From positions 434,001 through 498,000 of the forward strand of contig JARGSG010000006.1 in assembly GCA_030374805.1 (NCBI GenBank): a DNA stretch of 64,000 nt, in the 5' to 3' direction. A model generated the notes under the pieces. The model had not been told where the DNA came from. It did no database searches and saw only the letters and a program-made list of their open reading frames with translations. This stretch comes from Gracilaria gracilis. Lineage: Eukaryota; Rhodophyta; Florideophyceae; Gracilariales; Gracilariaceae. Positions 8,561-18,922 of this stretch are shown here, in pieces. Made by a program: the position numbers and the translations under genes. Position 1 is the stretch's first letter. The number at the start of each line of letters is the position of its first letter.

Positions 8561-9316
8561 TCACAGCCTGCCCTGCGCGCCCTCGAGCGAAGTGCACTCC
8601 ATCCACGACTCTTCGGCGCCGCAGCGCGCATCGTCCATCAACTGCGAGAGAAAGCGCGCAATGGCGCCGTCCATGCTGACAAACGACTGCCACAGCCAGC
8701 CCTTTGCGGCGTCGGACGCGATCCAGCTCTTGAGCAGCGGGCACACGCGAGGCCAGTCTTCGTGCGTGTCGGACGCTCCGTCCAGCGAGCGCGTGTACTT
8801 GATGTTGGGCAGCACGCGACAAATGTCGTAGTGCGCGTGCGCGGGGCAGTTGCCGCGGTACACGCTGAGCAGCGTGCCGGTGTCGCTACGGTCCTCGTAT
8901 TGGTCGGGAGACGCACCGCGCGGCACGCAGTCGCAGCACTGCTCGCACATGGAGTACACAAAGTAGTCCAGCTGCATCACGTTCCACGAGCTGGAAAAGT
9001 CCTTTGTCTGCTGCAGACGCACGGGGTCGCACTCCTTGTTCGCCTCGGCGTACAGCCGTAGTTGCTGCTGACACGCGCCGTCCGACAGGTCGTAGATGGA
9101 GCGACAGTCCGCAAAGTTGCCGTTGCTCAGAAACGGCTTGAGCTTGCACTGCGAACACAGCGCGGGCGGCAGGAACACGCCCGTGCACTTGACGCCGCGC
9201 CCCGAGGCGCCCTTGCCGCCGTGGCAGGGATTTTTGCCGGACACGGCGCGCACCGGCGAACAAACAAGCAGCAGCAGCACCACGGCGAGCAGCGAGCGCG
9301 ACAAACACCACTGCAT
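8561..9316 (-). CDS. secreted Cys-rich protein, unknown family
   Basis: 251 residues from the ATG at 9316. This start is chosen because it opens a clear signal peptide, MQWCLSRSLLAVVLLLLVCS, cut near PVRAVSG; the frame upstream to 9532 is GC-rich 5' sequence. The mature part has about 18 Cys, including CSQCKLKPF and CEQCCDCVP, so it is probably disulphide-bonded and extracellular or in the cell wall. There is no recognised domain and no C-terminal membrane anchor. A TATA box lies 171 bp upstream on the minus strand. I am confident that it is a gene, but not of its function. Confidence 0.75.
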   Translation of the reverse strand: MQWCLSRSLLAVVLLLLVCSPVRAVSGKNPCHGGKGASGRGVKCTGVFLPPALCSQCKLKPFLSNGNFADCRSIYDLSDGACQQQLRLYAEANKECDPVRLQQTKDFSSSWNVMQLDYFVYSMCEQCCDCVPRGASPDQYEDRSDTGTLLSVYRGNCPAHAHYDICRVLPNIKYTRSLDGASDTHEDWPRVCPLLKSWIASDAAKGWLWQSFVSMDGAIARFLSQLMDDARCGAEESWMECTSLEGAQGRL

Positions 9317-9486
9317 GGCGGGGGGTGGGGGTGCGGAGACGTAGAAAGCGAGTGACGAACGGCGGGAGGCAAAAGCCGGTACGGTGCGGAGCGGCGGCGG
9401 GACGGCGGGTGGCTGTCGTTTAAACGTACAACGATACACTGGCAGGACGGCGTACACTGTCGCGCACCGTCTGTTTGTCGCGGCGC

Positions 9487-9493
9487 TTATATA
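9487..9493 (-). promoter_or_regulatory. TATA box of the Cys-rich secreted gene
   Basis: TATATAA on the minus strand, 171 bp before the ATG at 9316, within otherwise GC-rich DNA where such a run stands out. Confidence 0.45.
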
Positions 9494-9559
9494 CGCGCGG
9501 CGTGTATGCCGCCAGACAGACAGTGCGCTCACCGTGCGCGCAGGCGAGCACGTGCGGTA

Positions 9560-9860
9560 TGCAGCGCGGAGCGCGATCTCGCGACCGGCTGGCGGCCAGC
9601 GGCGGCGGCGGCGGCGGTGATGGCGACCGTGACGGCAGCAAGGCGCGTGTGATCGCGGCGCGGCGTCGGGGGCGTTGTCCGTCTCGCGCGCGCGCCTTGC
9701 GCCAGCGCGAGACGCACGCGCCGCGGCGCGCCGCTTGCAGATGGGCGCTTGCAGCCGCGGCGGGTACGGCGCGCGCGGCGGCGACGGCGGCGCGCGGCGC
9801 GGCGGCGCCGATGTGATGCAAATTCACAGTGGCGCGCCGTCGCGCGGCGCGTCATGCGGG
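9560..9860. other. very GC- and CpG-rich island with GGC triplet run
   Basis: About 300 bp of almost pure G and C, with a GGC run near 9600-9617 and many GCGC steps, just upstream of the minus-strand secreted-protein promoter. Long frames here on both strands are composition artefacts. It may be an unmethylated promoter island. Confidence 0.5.
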
Positions 9861-11138
9861 AGACGTGACGTCGCGTGCGGGAGAGGAATGTTACTGTTTG
9901 TTACGGTAGCGCCGCGTGGTACACGTGCAGTGTCACGCTGGAGGCGTGTTCGTGTTGGGCACGTGTGCAGCGTGTACACGAATAGAGCACCACACACGTG
10001 TGGTGGTGTAATTGTTGGGGACCAATTACTTGCACTCTGCGACAATTGGTGGCCTCTTTGCTGTGCTGTCAGTGAAACGTGGAAAGGGAAACTGCGGCAC
10101 TGCGTGTTCCCCCAAAATAGCTGCAACACAAGAGCGCGCGCGTTTCGGGTGGATCAGGCGATCCGCCCGTCCTCTCGCAAATGACGTTGTGGGCTCGGCA
10201 GTTTGGCTCGAACACGTCGTGTTGGAAAGCTGCCACCAATTCTCACACCCAATTACACTCCATCCGGCCGCCAACGGCACACCCTCCTGCTCTCCCCACT
10301 GTCCCATAGCTGCAGCTCAGGCGCTCATCACACATGGCCGAGGAGAGTTCAACCCAGATAGCATGCCCACCTATCTCACCGCTTGCTCGATACCGCCACC
10401 TTTACCGATAGACAACAAGCACGTTCCTTACAATCGACACCCTGACACTCCCAGCCCCAAAAGCGCCTCTCTCTCTCTCTCTCTCTTACTCTTTTCTGCT
10501 TTACAAACCGTCAACACCTACCTTGACAATCTCGTAGATATCCTCTGGCCACACAATTAACAACCATACGCCACATCACTGGCTCAAAAAAAACAAACAA
10601 AAAGCCACCCACAACAGCGCCACCACTCGCTTCTCCTTCACTACGTGCCCATCCACATTCTCCTTCACGTGGCCTTGTAGCGGCTAGATAGGTGTAACCC
10701 CATATGCCTCGACACGCTTCACTATCTCATTATACCCATCCACACTGTCCACTCTGGCTTGCCTTTGCTCCAATCGTCGCAGCACAAGAGTCCCACTTAT
10801 ACTGTACCTGTTTTCCTTTGCTGGCCTCTTGCACCGCTCCTTCCAACCCAGCTGTACCCACTTCAGCCTTCCAGCACAACAACTGCTCCGCCTGGCTGGC
10901 ACGATACACACCATCCATCATCTCACGAGGTGTTACATAAACCGGTAACCTTGCCTGCAACCTAGCACTCGTAGGTAGCACCACCGATTGGGAAACACTC
11001 CAGTAGGGAGATCTTTCGCAAGTCAGCCTCCTCTGTCTGCATTTAAGTACCACTTCTTTGCCCTCTCAGTACGCGAAAGCCATCAAACTTCAGCCTTTCA
11101 CAACAACAGCCCATTCAGCCCGTTTTGCCTACTTTCCG
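9861..11138. other. intergenic region before catalase
   Basis: No gene recognised. A (CT)n microsatellite lies at about 10467-10486. The last 100 bp should be the catalase leader; TTTAAG at 11044-11049 is a weak TATA candidate. Confidence 0.4.
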
Positions 11139-12683
11139 ATGCGTCACATCAACATGAACGTGCCACTTTTTCTACTTGCCACCGTTCTACTTCACACCGC
11201 CACAGCACACAGCGTTCTTACGGGCGAGACAGGACGCTATGCTGGCTCCAATCAGCACTCACAATCCGCATCCATTGGCGGCCCACTTCTCCTTCAAGAC
11301 GCGTACATGCTGGAAAAGCTCCGCCGATTCAACCACGAACGCATCGCGGAACGCGTCGTGCACGCAAGAGGCGCTGGAGCTCACGGCTACTTCAAACCTT
11401 CGCGTTCGCTCACCCATCTCACCAAGGCAAAACTGTTCGACCCCGCCGTCACCACTGAAGTGTTTGTGCGCTTTTCAACCGTCATACATGGAAAGCACTC
11501 GCCGGAAACCGTCAGGGACCCGCGCGGCTTCGCCATCAAGTTCAAGACCATGGAAGGCAATTGGGATCTGGTGGGCAATAACTTGCCCGTGTTCTTCATC
11601 CGCGATATCATCAAGTTTCCAGACATGGTGCATAGTCTGAAACCCGATCCAGTGACCAACGTCCAGGACCCGAATCGCTTCTTCGATTTCTTCTCGGCCT
11701 TGGGTGGAATGGCCACCAACATGTTGACGCATCTATATTCGGATCTGGGAATCCCCGCGTCGTATCGCTTCATGGATGGCAACTCCGTGCATGCGTTCAA
11801 ATTTGTCAACGAAAAGCGTGAAGTGACGTACGTGAAGTTCCGGTGGTTTACGAATCAGGGGGTTCGAAACCTTACTCGAAAGCAGGCGGCATCCATTCAG
11901 GCTGACCACTTCAGTCATGCCACAAAAGATCTGTACGACGCCATTGAGAGAAAAGACTTTCCATCTTGGCAGCTGGCGATTCAAACCATGAAACCGGAAC
12001 AGCTTGACGACTTTGAATTTGATCCGCTTGATGCAACCAAGGAATGGCCTGTGCAGCAATTCCCATTCACCACGATCGGCAAACTTGTTCTTAACCGAAT
12101 CCCGCCAAATTTCCACATTTTCTCTGAGCAATCTGCCTTCGACCCTGGCAACTTCCTTCCAGCAGCGATAGAGCCCTCGGAAGACAGGTTGTTACAAGGT
12201 CGTCTCGTGTCGTATCATGAGTCTCAAACGCACCGGCTTGGTTCCAATTCATTCCACCAACTTCCTGTAAACAAGCCCAACTCTGAAGTGCACACGTACA
12301 ATCAAGAGGGGGTAATGACATATGAGCATGCTTGGAATGGTTCTGTCAACTACGAACCGAACAATTCTCCGCACTCCTATAAGGAAAATTCCGCTTACAA
12401 GTACTCCAGCACGAATGTGTGTGGCAGTTACCAACAAGCAGCAATTGTGAAGACACTCAACTTCAAGCAGGCTGGCGAAAAATATCGCGACTTTTCCAAA
12501 GAAGATCGAAGGAACTTGGTGGACAATCTTGCGGCAGATCTTGCGCAGGTCAAGTCAGATAAGGTCAGGAACATCATGTGTGCACATTTTTACAAGGCCG
12601 ATGAACAGTATGGAAGTGCCATCGCCCCCAAGGTGAACTGTGATTTGGACTTGATGAAGAAAATTGCACTTGATCTAAAATGA
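11139..12683 (+). CDS. heme catalase with signal peptide
   Basis: A monofunctional heme catalase (2 H2O2 to 2 H2O + O2) of 514 residues from the ATG at 11139, a normal length for the small-subunit class. Catalytic His is in RVVHARG (residue 75), the conserved Ser in FVRFSTV, and catalytic Asn in DLVGNNLPVFFIRD (147/148). The proximal heme-ligand Tyr is in GRLVSYHESQTHRLG (359). NLPVFFIRDIIKFPDMVHSL is typical of bacterial-like clade 3 catalases. The start MRHINMNVPLFLLATVLLHT plus ATAHS looks like a secretory signal, and the end (ALDLK) is no peroxisomal SKL-type signal, so secretion is inferred. The frame is also open to an ATG at 11058, which would bury the signal. A poly-A signal follows 55 bp after the stop. 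Confidence 0.95.
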   Translation: MRHINMNVPLFLLATVLLHTATAHSVLTGETGRYAGSNQHSQSASIGGPLLLQDAYMLEKLRRFNHERIAERVVHARGAGAHGYFKPSRSLTHLTKAKLFDPAVTTEVFVRFSTVIHGKHSPETVRDPRGFAIKFKTMEGNWDLVGNNLPVFFIRDIIKFPDMVHSLKPDPVTNVQDPNRFFDFFSALGGMATNMLTHLYSDLGIPASYRFMDGNSVHAFKFVNEKREVTYVKFRWFTNQGVRNLTRKQAASIQADHFSHATKDLYDAIERKDFPSWQLAIQTMKPEQLDDFEFDPLDATKEWPVQQFPFTTIGKLVLNRIPPNFHIFSEQSAFDPGNFLPAAIEPSEDRLLQGRLVSYHESQTHRLGSNSFHQLPVNKPNSEVHTYNQEGVMTYEHAWNGSVNYEPNNSPHSYKENSAYKYSSTNVCGSYQQAAIVKTLNFKQAGEKYRDFSKEDRRNLVDNLAADLAQVKSDKVRNIMCAHFYKADEQYGSAIAPKVNCDLDLMKKIALDLK

Positions 12684-12737
12684 TCCCTTTCTTGATCCGT
12701 TTTCTCTTGCGCAAATGAATCAAAACTGTAACAAGTA

Positions 12738-12743
12738 AATAAA
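12738..12743 (+). terminator. AATAAA poly-A signal of catalase
   Basis: AATAAA 55 bp after the catalase stop codon, in AT-rich sequence; the likely cleavage and polyadenylation signal. Confidence 0.6.
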
Positions 12744-13851
12744 TTTTGGGCCCCAAAGCTGAAATATGACGTTATAGTTTTTGCATTTTTTCACCAATTT
12801 GCTCGATTTGAAGCAAGCCAAGCCTCTACGAAAAAGAGGGCTTTCCATCCCTCAGCATTTGTATGTTTCTCGTCACATACCGACAAACCGATGAACTACA
12901 AAGGTTTCGAGAAACAAACGACTTTTCTACAGTTACCGTAATACAAAGAGAATTAAAACATACAGTAGTAGTGTGTTTTGTCTTTAGAACGGAATACAAA
13001 TTAATATAAAAAATATTATCTCAAGAAATGGGTGACTTGTCATATAGAAGACTTTGCGGTACAGAAACAAGTTTTCACATGTCATAGATACTGCTGTGTA
13101 TGATTCACGGACTATGGATTGAATTGACAAATCTCTCTGCTGAGTGTGTATTCTCTCGAGTACTGAGTTATCTAACATTATGTTCAACAGATACATCTCA
13201 ATACCAGTGAGAAATTAACAAATTACTCAGACTATGGTTAGATCATTCAAGTTTAAGCAGATAGTGTTTTATATACGAAAACCGCATGAATTTTTGACTT
13301 TTTATTTAACAGAATGGACGACGAATAAATTCCATAAATCTTTAAGTTTTTGACGAGATACAGACAAATGCTGAGGTAGGTCTACTCAACGTATTCGAGA
13401 AATAAGTTGATTTCAGTTGATAAAAACCAAGAATTGGTTATGCTCTTGACGTCCCTAACGTTGTCCGCCTTTGAGTGCAGTTAAGTTCTTCACTTCGCTG
13501 AGGCCCGAAGAGATACACAGATTTCATATCGTTCAAGATGTATTGTTTGTGCTTTCAAACAAGGTCTCCTGACTTTCATGGAAAGGGAGAGAGACTGAAT
13601 ACCCATGTATTTCGTGACCTCACAATACAGCGAACACGATTTATTTTCTTCCCCGCATCTCAATGCGACTTGTAACGATTAACGAAATTCCTCATAATCC
13701 GAAACAAAGAGGAGAAAAAGTGCGGCTGCATCTCCAATGAAGTAGACCGAGACCGTCAGAGTCGTTCTCTTCGTAATGTTAGTGCTCACTGTGGGAAACT
13801 CTGAAGCAGTATTACCTGGAAACTGGAGAGAGATTAAGACACACGGCTGAA
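12744..13851. other. AT-rich intergenic, no gene seen
   Basis: Stops are dense in all frames. No repeat or recognisable remnant was seen. Confidence 0.5.
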
Positions 13852-15168
13852 TTGAAGCCGAACTCTAATGGACCCGATAGTCCATATGACGTGATCGAAA
13901 GAAGAGCAGATTCGTTGCTTAATGCACCGTTCCGAATGGTCGTACAAAATTCAATCAAACGGAACGGATCGCCATTGCGTGTCCTAGATTTAAGCAAGCG
14001 CTGCACTCTGGCACAAAGACGTCCGGGGCGCATCGGAGTGAACTACTACATGTTCAAGGATCCCGTCGAAGGCGTTCAGGGCCACTCAGCTCAGACAATC
14101 ATTGTTTGTCGATGCCTGGATTACAATTGTAGGCATGCCGTCATTATGCAGCCGGGGTTGATCAGAAACTCACCTAATGCGGTATGCTTCTACCAAGAGT
14201 ACAGAGCAAAGGGCGTGATTTCCATTCGGAAATTCTTTGAACCTCTCAGAGAGATGCTACGGACTTACCTGAAGATGTCGTCAAGGCAGAGCCGTATCAT
14301 GTAATTCAGGACAATGATGGGTTTTGGAGGCGCAAGGAAACCGTAGAATCAACCCCCTAGAAGACGAGGCGAATCTGAAAAACTATGAGACGATACGCTT
14401 TGGAAAAATCTTCTCCGACTTTGAGAAAGCGTTTGACGCAGGTAGGAAAGTAAACTTCTTCATTTTGCAAACGACACGAGAGGTGATGACAGGCCAACTC
14501 GACACCTTCTTGTTGGACGACAATAGCGAGAAATGTGCAAAGATCTACGCGTACGCACGGAGAAGCGCGGACAAGTTGGGCGCACAGCAAGATCGATATG
14601 CGATCGGTACGGATAGAAGCAGCTATATGAAGGTACCACCCGACAAAGTTTCATGCACCGGCACATTTCTTGCTGTAGGAGCTGCGTTTTCTGATCTGTT
14701 CACCGCGATTGGATTCTGGAGAAATATGTGCGTCAGTCTGTACGATGGAGAAAAGGACTTGAGGAGCGTATCAAGTGGGGCAAGCCTTGGACTGAAATGG
14801 TGCTATTGGCTCTGGTGATTCCCGCTGAGGTGGGTGTTCTGGTGTTTCCTTTCGTCAAATACAATAATGAGACCTGGTGGCGGTCATTCTTCGCCTGGTT
14901 TGACGGTTCGGTTACTCTGCTGGCACAATGTCAGTTGGAATGGTTCCGTTCGGTTGCCTGTTCAGCTTCTGGCAGGGTCTGTGTTTCAGTAGCTCTGCTT
15001 GGAACAGTTGGATACTATCACCCGACAATGGGACGTTGGTGGAGTATGTTATTCATGCTCATTCTCATTTCATTAGATGTGCTCAATACTGTGTCAAGTG
15101 CCTCTTATAGGCTTCTGCAGTTCGTTATCGAACGTCGACGGGACACGCGCTTCAGTCGGGAGAAGTAA
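13852..15168 (+). pseudogene. frame-broken multi-pass membrane protein gene
   Basis: Protein-like sequence continues across at least three frame changes. The first part (from about 13930) reads GVNYYMFKDPVEGVQGHSAQ and CRCLDYNCRHAVIMQPG. The frame shifts near 14265 (LPEDVVKAEPYHVIQDNDGFW), again near 14350, and again near 14710. The end has two or three hydrophobic segments (MVLLALVIPAEVGVLVFPFV, VCVSVALLGTVGYY, MLFMLILISLDVLNTV) and a basic tail. No splice-like GT/AG pairs that would join these parts were obvious, so I call it a pseudogene, though short introns cannot be excluded. Family unknown. Confidence 0.45.
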
Positions 15169-15955
15169 CTCTACATAGCACCACAAGAATTGTAACTGGA
15201 GAAACACCAATAACTGTTGATCCACCTTGCAGCAGTGCGTCTCGACCAGCGGTATCACATCGAAAGGGCTGGGTTACCGAATGCAGACGCGCCAAATTGT
15301 ACGCAAGCAACCCAAGCAGATTCAAGTTTGAATCGGAAGCAATACCTCCTACAAACCGCAGGTAACAGATTGAAAAGTTCTATGTAGTGAAGGGTTCTAA
15401 AGTCTCTATTAGAGATCTGAGGGCATTCGCATCTACTGCGGAAATTTCTCTGGTACCTAATCTCTTGCCTTTCTACAGCGGCGTTTGCGCGTGGCGAACG
15501 CGAACCGTGATGGATCAACAACATCTTCTATCATTACTTTCCACCCGTTGTCGTATCTCCAAAGCAATCTCCATGAAAGCTCTAGATCATCCTCATCGCG
15601 ACACGTTGTCACCAAATACCTTTGTCATACAAGTGAAAAGAATCGAAAAATGGAGGGGGTCTGTCTGGAACAGAAAACGGCCTGGAACAACCACATCACA
15701 ATTCATTTAAAGCAGGAATAAGGTTCTCTTGTTTTTGTCATTGAAGCCCGTAGTGTCAAGCAAAGTTTGCTTCGATGATATGTAGCCCTTAGGGGGATGT
15801 GAATTTGTTAGGAAACATGAACTGTCATTCTCACGGTGACGCAGTACACTTGAAGGCCTAATACTCTAACCATCACTCGCCAGTGAGCTGATGAGTAGGC
15901 CATGAAACTGTGAAGTATATCCGTAGTCTTACTATTTGAGTAGGGCGATGCGTGT

Positions 15956-15994
15956 CCAACCTCTCGAGGTGTTTTCTAGCCCACTCTCTAAACC
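15956..15994. repeat. 39-bp direct repeat, copy 1
   Basis: Begins CCAACCTCTCGAGGTG and ends CTCTCTAAACC; differs from the copy at 16290 at two positions. The pair brackets 295 bp. Confidence 0.7.
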
Positions 15995-16289
15995 TCTGGT
16001 GGGACTCGCGGATGGTAATTTATTGGAGCGCAGGACAGGAGCAAGACGACACACTGGAGTCGGTTGTATGATGATTGAATTGTCGCTGTCACCCAATCCA
16101 AATCGCGGGTGACCATAGCGCAAGCTAGAGCCGCGCAACACACAGCGTCTGGTTTAAGTGCCGGCGCCGAGACGGCCGGGAGCTTCGTCTTCCTTAGCAT
16201 CGTCTACAGCTTGTCACCTTCTTTCCGCCCCACCGTCGTCGTTGCGATCTTTGTCTTTAAATTTCGTTACGATCGACGTAACAGGGTGC

Positions 16290-16328
16290 CCAACCTCTCG
16301 AGGCGTTTTCTAGCCCACTCTCTGAACC
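16290..16328. repeat. 39-bp direct repeat, copy 2
   Basis: Second copy of the repeat at 15956, same orientation, starting CCAACCTCTCGAGGCG. Confidence 0.7.
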
Positions 16329-18332
16329 ACCTCTTCATTCCTTGTCCTGTTGTTTTTTATGTAATCGAAACAAGGAAGCCAACATGATTATGATCCTCTT
16401 GTGTAGCAAAAGAGAAACCATGGTTTTGTTTGGTTGCTCGAACTAGAACTATTGTACTGCTTCCCCTGGCTTGTTGACATGACATAACTCGTTATTCGGC
16501 AAAGCTCCTTCACCTTGTTGTAGTGCCATGTAGACAGCGCGTTTCCAAAACGAAAATCATCGAACATCCTCACATACTGACCTCTCACAACAACACAGAG
16601 AGCTACTTAATTCGCTGTCTTGTTGAAAGACTATATCTCAAGGAGTTTTGTTGCCATTCTGACATACGAAGCGAAGTATGTCAAATAAACGAGGAGAAAA
16701 TGTGCGAGAAAATCGAGCCATCTGTTCTCAAACAGAAGCTGAGACCGTTGCAAGATGTATCTTGTGCTTGAATCAGTCATACCGGCACAGTCTACTCTGG
16801 TCATGCATTCACTCCCAGAGAGTCGACTAATATTTGTTTCGTGGGAGGCAGAACGACAACTTTCCTAAGTTGAAGTTGATGATTTCCCATCACTCGATGA
16901 ATTGAACAAGCCATTGATAACACTCCTATAGTCTCAGTCGAGCACCCTGTTGGAGTTCTTTTCTGGCCCGGACGATATCCTTCCTCTTGGGCCCATTAAA
17001 GTGTCCTCCTCTCCTCTCCTCGTTGTTTCCGGCATATGACTCGTCGAAATATCTGCGCTCTTCAATTACTTCTACTCACACAGCTCCCACATCTCTGTCT
17101 GTTCCTGCTCATTTAGTCGGAAACAGACTTTTGTTTTGCAGTTCATCAGGCCTAATTGTTGGCATAAAGCATCTAGACTACTTGACACACAACCTCATAT
17201 GCGAGATTGATTTCTTATCACAGAATCTGAAAGCTTCCCTTTCTACAGGTTTTGAGTTTGTTGAAAATCTATAGTTCAAAGGACATATTCAAGACAAATC
17301 ATTCGAACACGATTTACGTCAACAATGACTTAAAACTCCACAACAAGGTAATTCAAAGGCTCTGGTACCTGAATAGATACGGGTAACGTTAAATATTCCT
17401 GGATAATCTATGATTCTTTGGTTCTTCGGAAGCGGACCTGGTCGAATAATATATGCTCAGTGGAGGCCGATCTGCGAATTGCACTTGTTGCCATATGGCT
17501 AGACCAAAAGGTATATAATTTGTATATATTATCAACCGAATCAAGCAATCAGCCTTATTTATCAGGCACGAGAACCAACTATAATGTGAGTGCTACGAAG
17601 ACATGAAACCAGATCTCTGGTTCTCATAACACCATGTTGGAGAATTCGTGTGGTGACCACCACGGTCGCAGTTGCCCCAAGTGTAAGGTAAGAGTTGCTT
17701 TGCCTGGAATGATTTGTGACCCGTTTAACTGTTGCATATGCTCACTCTACCTTCCAACACCACACCACTTTCAAAAGACTAGAAATGGGTACAGAAACTG
17801 AATTTGCGTGGAGTATTTCAAGAGTTTGAATGTCTCTGATCAGATAAGAGTTCAAGTCTAGACCACTTATGAAGCCAGTAATCAATCAATCACTGTTGAA
17901 TTTCTCCAACCCGGTGTCTGTGATGGAGATAGTACTGTTGAACTCTTGTTCTAACACTTTTGGGTGATATCCTAGTCGACTAGTCTCAAAAAGTAGTTCT
18001 TCGGACGTGCCTTCACTTGAATAAAAACACGGCCGATCATGGGGTTTTTGGAAACAGTGTTGTCTCCTTGACGAGTCTCGTACATCGTGCTTGAGAGGTG
18101 AGCTGTCTTACGACTCATCGGAAACGAATAGGGGATATCCCTCATCGCTGACATCGTATCCCACATATCTCCAGACCTAAAGCTATAGTTGCCATCCTTC
18201 TATTGCAGGCTGGACCTAAGAGCAGGAAACGCTTCACGATTTGATGGAAAATCACGAGAGTGACACTGAAACAAGGAGGAAATGCGTGGGTTCTCCAAGA
18301 ATCACTTTCCTCATTGCCCAAACAGGAACGCC

Positions 18333-18339
18333 TATAAAT
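18333..18339 (+). promoter_or_regulatory. TATA box of the Lys/Cys-tail gene
   Basis: TATAAAT within CCTATAAATT, 92 bp upstream of the ATG at 18425. Confidence 0.55.
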
Positions 18340-18424
18340 TACCCTGCTCGACTTGCAATCTGTACCTCCATGCCATCGACATCAAGCTCAAATCTGAATC
18401 TGCTGCCCACATCGGTTTCAAATC

Positions 18425-18922
18425 ATGAAGCTTAAAGTTCTGAACGCCGTCGTGGTGTTCAGCGCCCTGGCCACCTTCTCCATTGCCGCAAGCCTTGACT
18501 TGGAAGACGAGGCCGAGCGGTTCCCGGAAAGATGTGATGTTCCTTCTGATGTGGCGTACTGCATGGATGTGATGCGTGTTGGTACGATGTTCAATGATCA
18601 CACCGCTGAACAATTTGTTCGATTGGAGACGCAACTATCGGAGCATGCCTTAGAAGAGTGCTCCTGGGAGTCGTTCGAGGGAAAGAGGTCTCCAGAAGAA
18701 TGTATTTCCACCCTCTCAAGGTTCGCTGAGGACAATACAGCTCTGGTGGATACACCCAATGATCTCGATGTCTCTGAGCACGCCCTGGACAAAATCTGCT
18801 ACAAGGTGTGCAAGGCTGCGAAATGCTTCAAGTGCAAGTTCAAGCTCCGCAAGAAGAAGAGGAAGAAGTGTAAGAAGAAGTGCAAGAAGAAGTGCCGTAA
18901 GAAGTGCGACAAGTACTTCTAG
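18425..18922 (+). CDS. small secreted protein with Lys/Cys-repeat tail
   Basis: 165 residues. It starts with a signal peptide (MKLKVLNAVVVFSALATFSI, cut near AA-S). An acidic middle with scattered Cys follows (RFPERCDVPSDVAYCMDVM). From about residue 122 come Cys pairs (KICYKVCKAAKCFKCKF), then an extremely basic tail of repeated KKC-type units ending CRKKCDKYF. The acidic middle may hold the basic tail in check like a propeptide; that is inference. Possible roles are a cationic antimicrobial-like peptide, a wall or mineral-binding matrix protein, or a polyanion (sulphated galactan) binder. A TATA box lies 92 bp upstream. No homologous family is recognised. Confidence 0.75.
   Translation: MKLKVLNAVVVFSALATFSIAASLDLEDEAERFPERCDVPSDVAYCMDVMRVGTMFNDHTAEQFVRLETQLSEHALEECSWESFEGKRSPEECISTLSRFAEDNTALVDTPNDLDVSEHALDKICYKVCKAAKCFKCKFKLRKKKRKKCKKKCKKKCRKKCDKYF

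Larger units (their letters stand above)
15169..18332. other. long intergenic stretch with eroded coding-like pieces
   Basis: Near 15200-15720 there are protein-like pieces with stops between them, perhaps eroded sequence linked to the preceding gene. Two near-identical 39-bp direct repeats lie at 15956 and 16290. TGACATAC-8 bp-GTATGTCA at 16659-16682 is a small inverted repeat. From 16700 to 18330 I see nothing. Confidence 0.4.

Noticed and set aside
9420..9855. Several overlapping Ala/Arg-rich frames on both strands
   Set aside because: Artefact of very GC-rich, stop-poor DNA.
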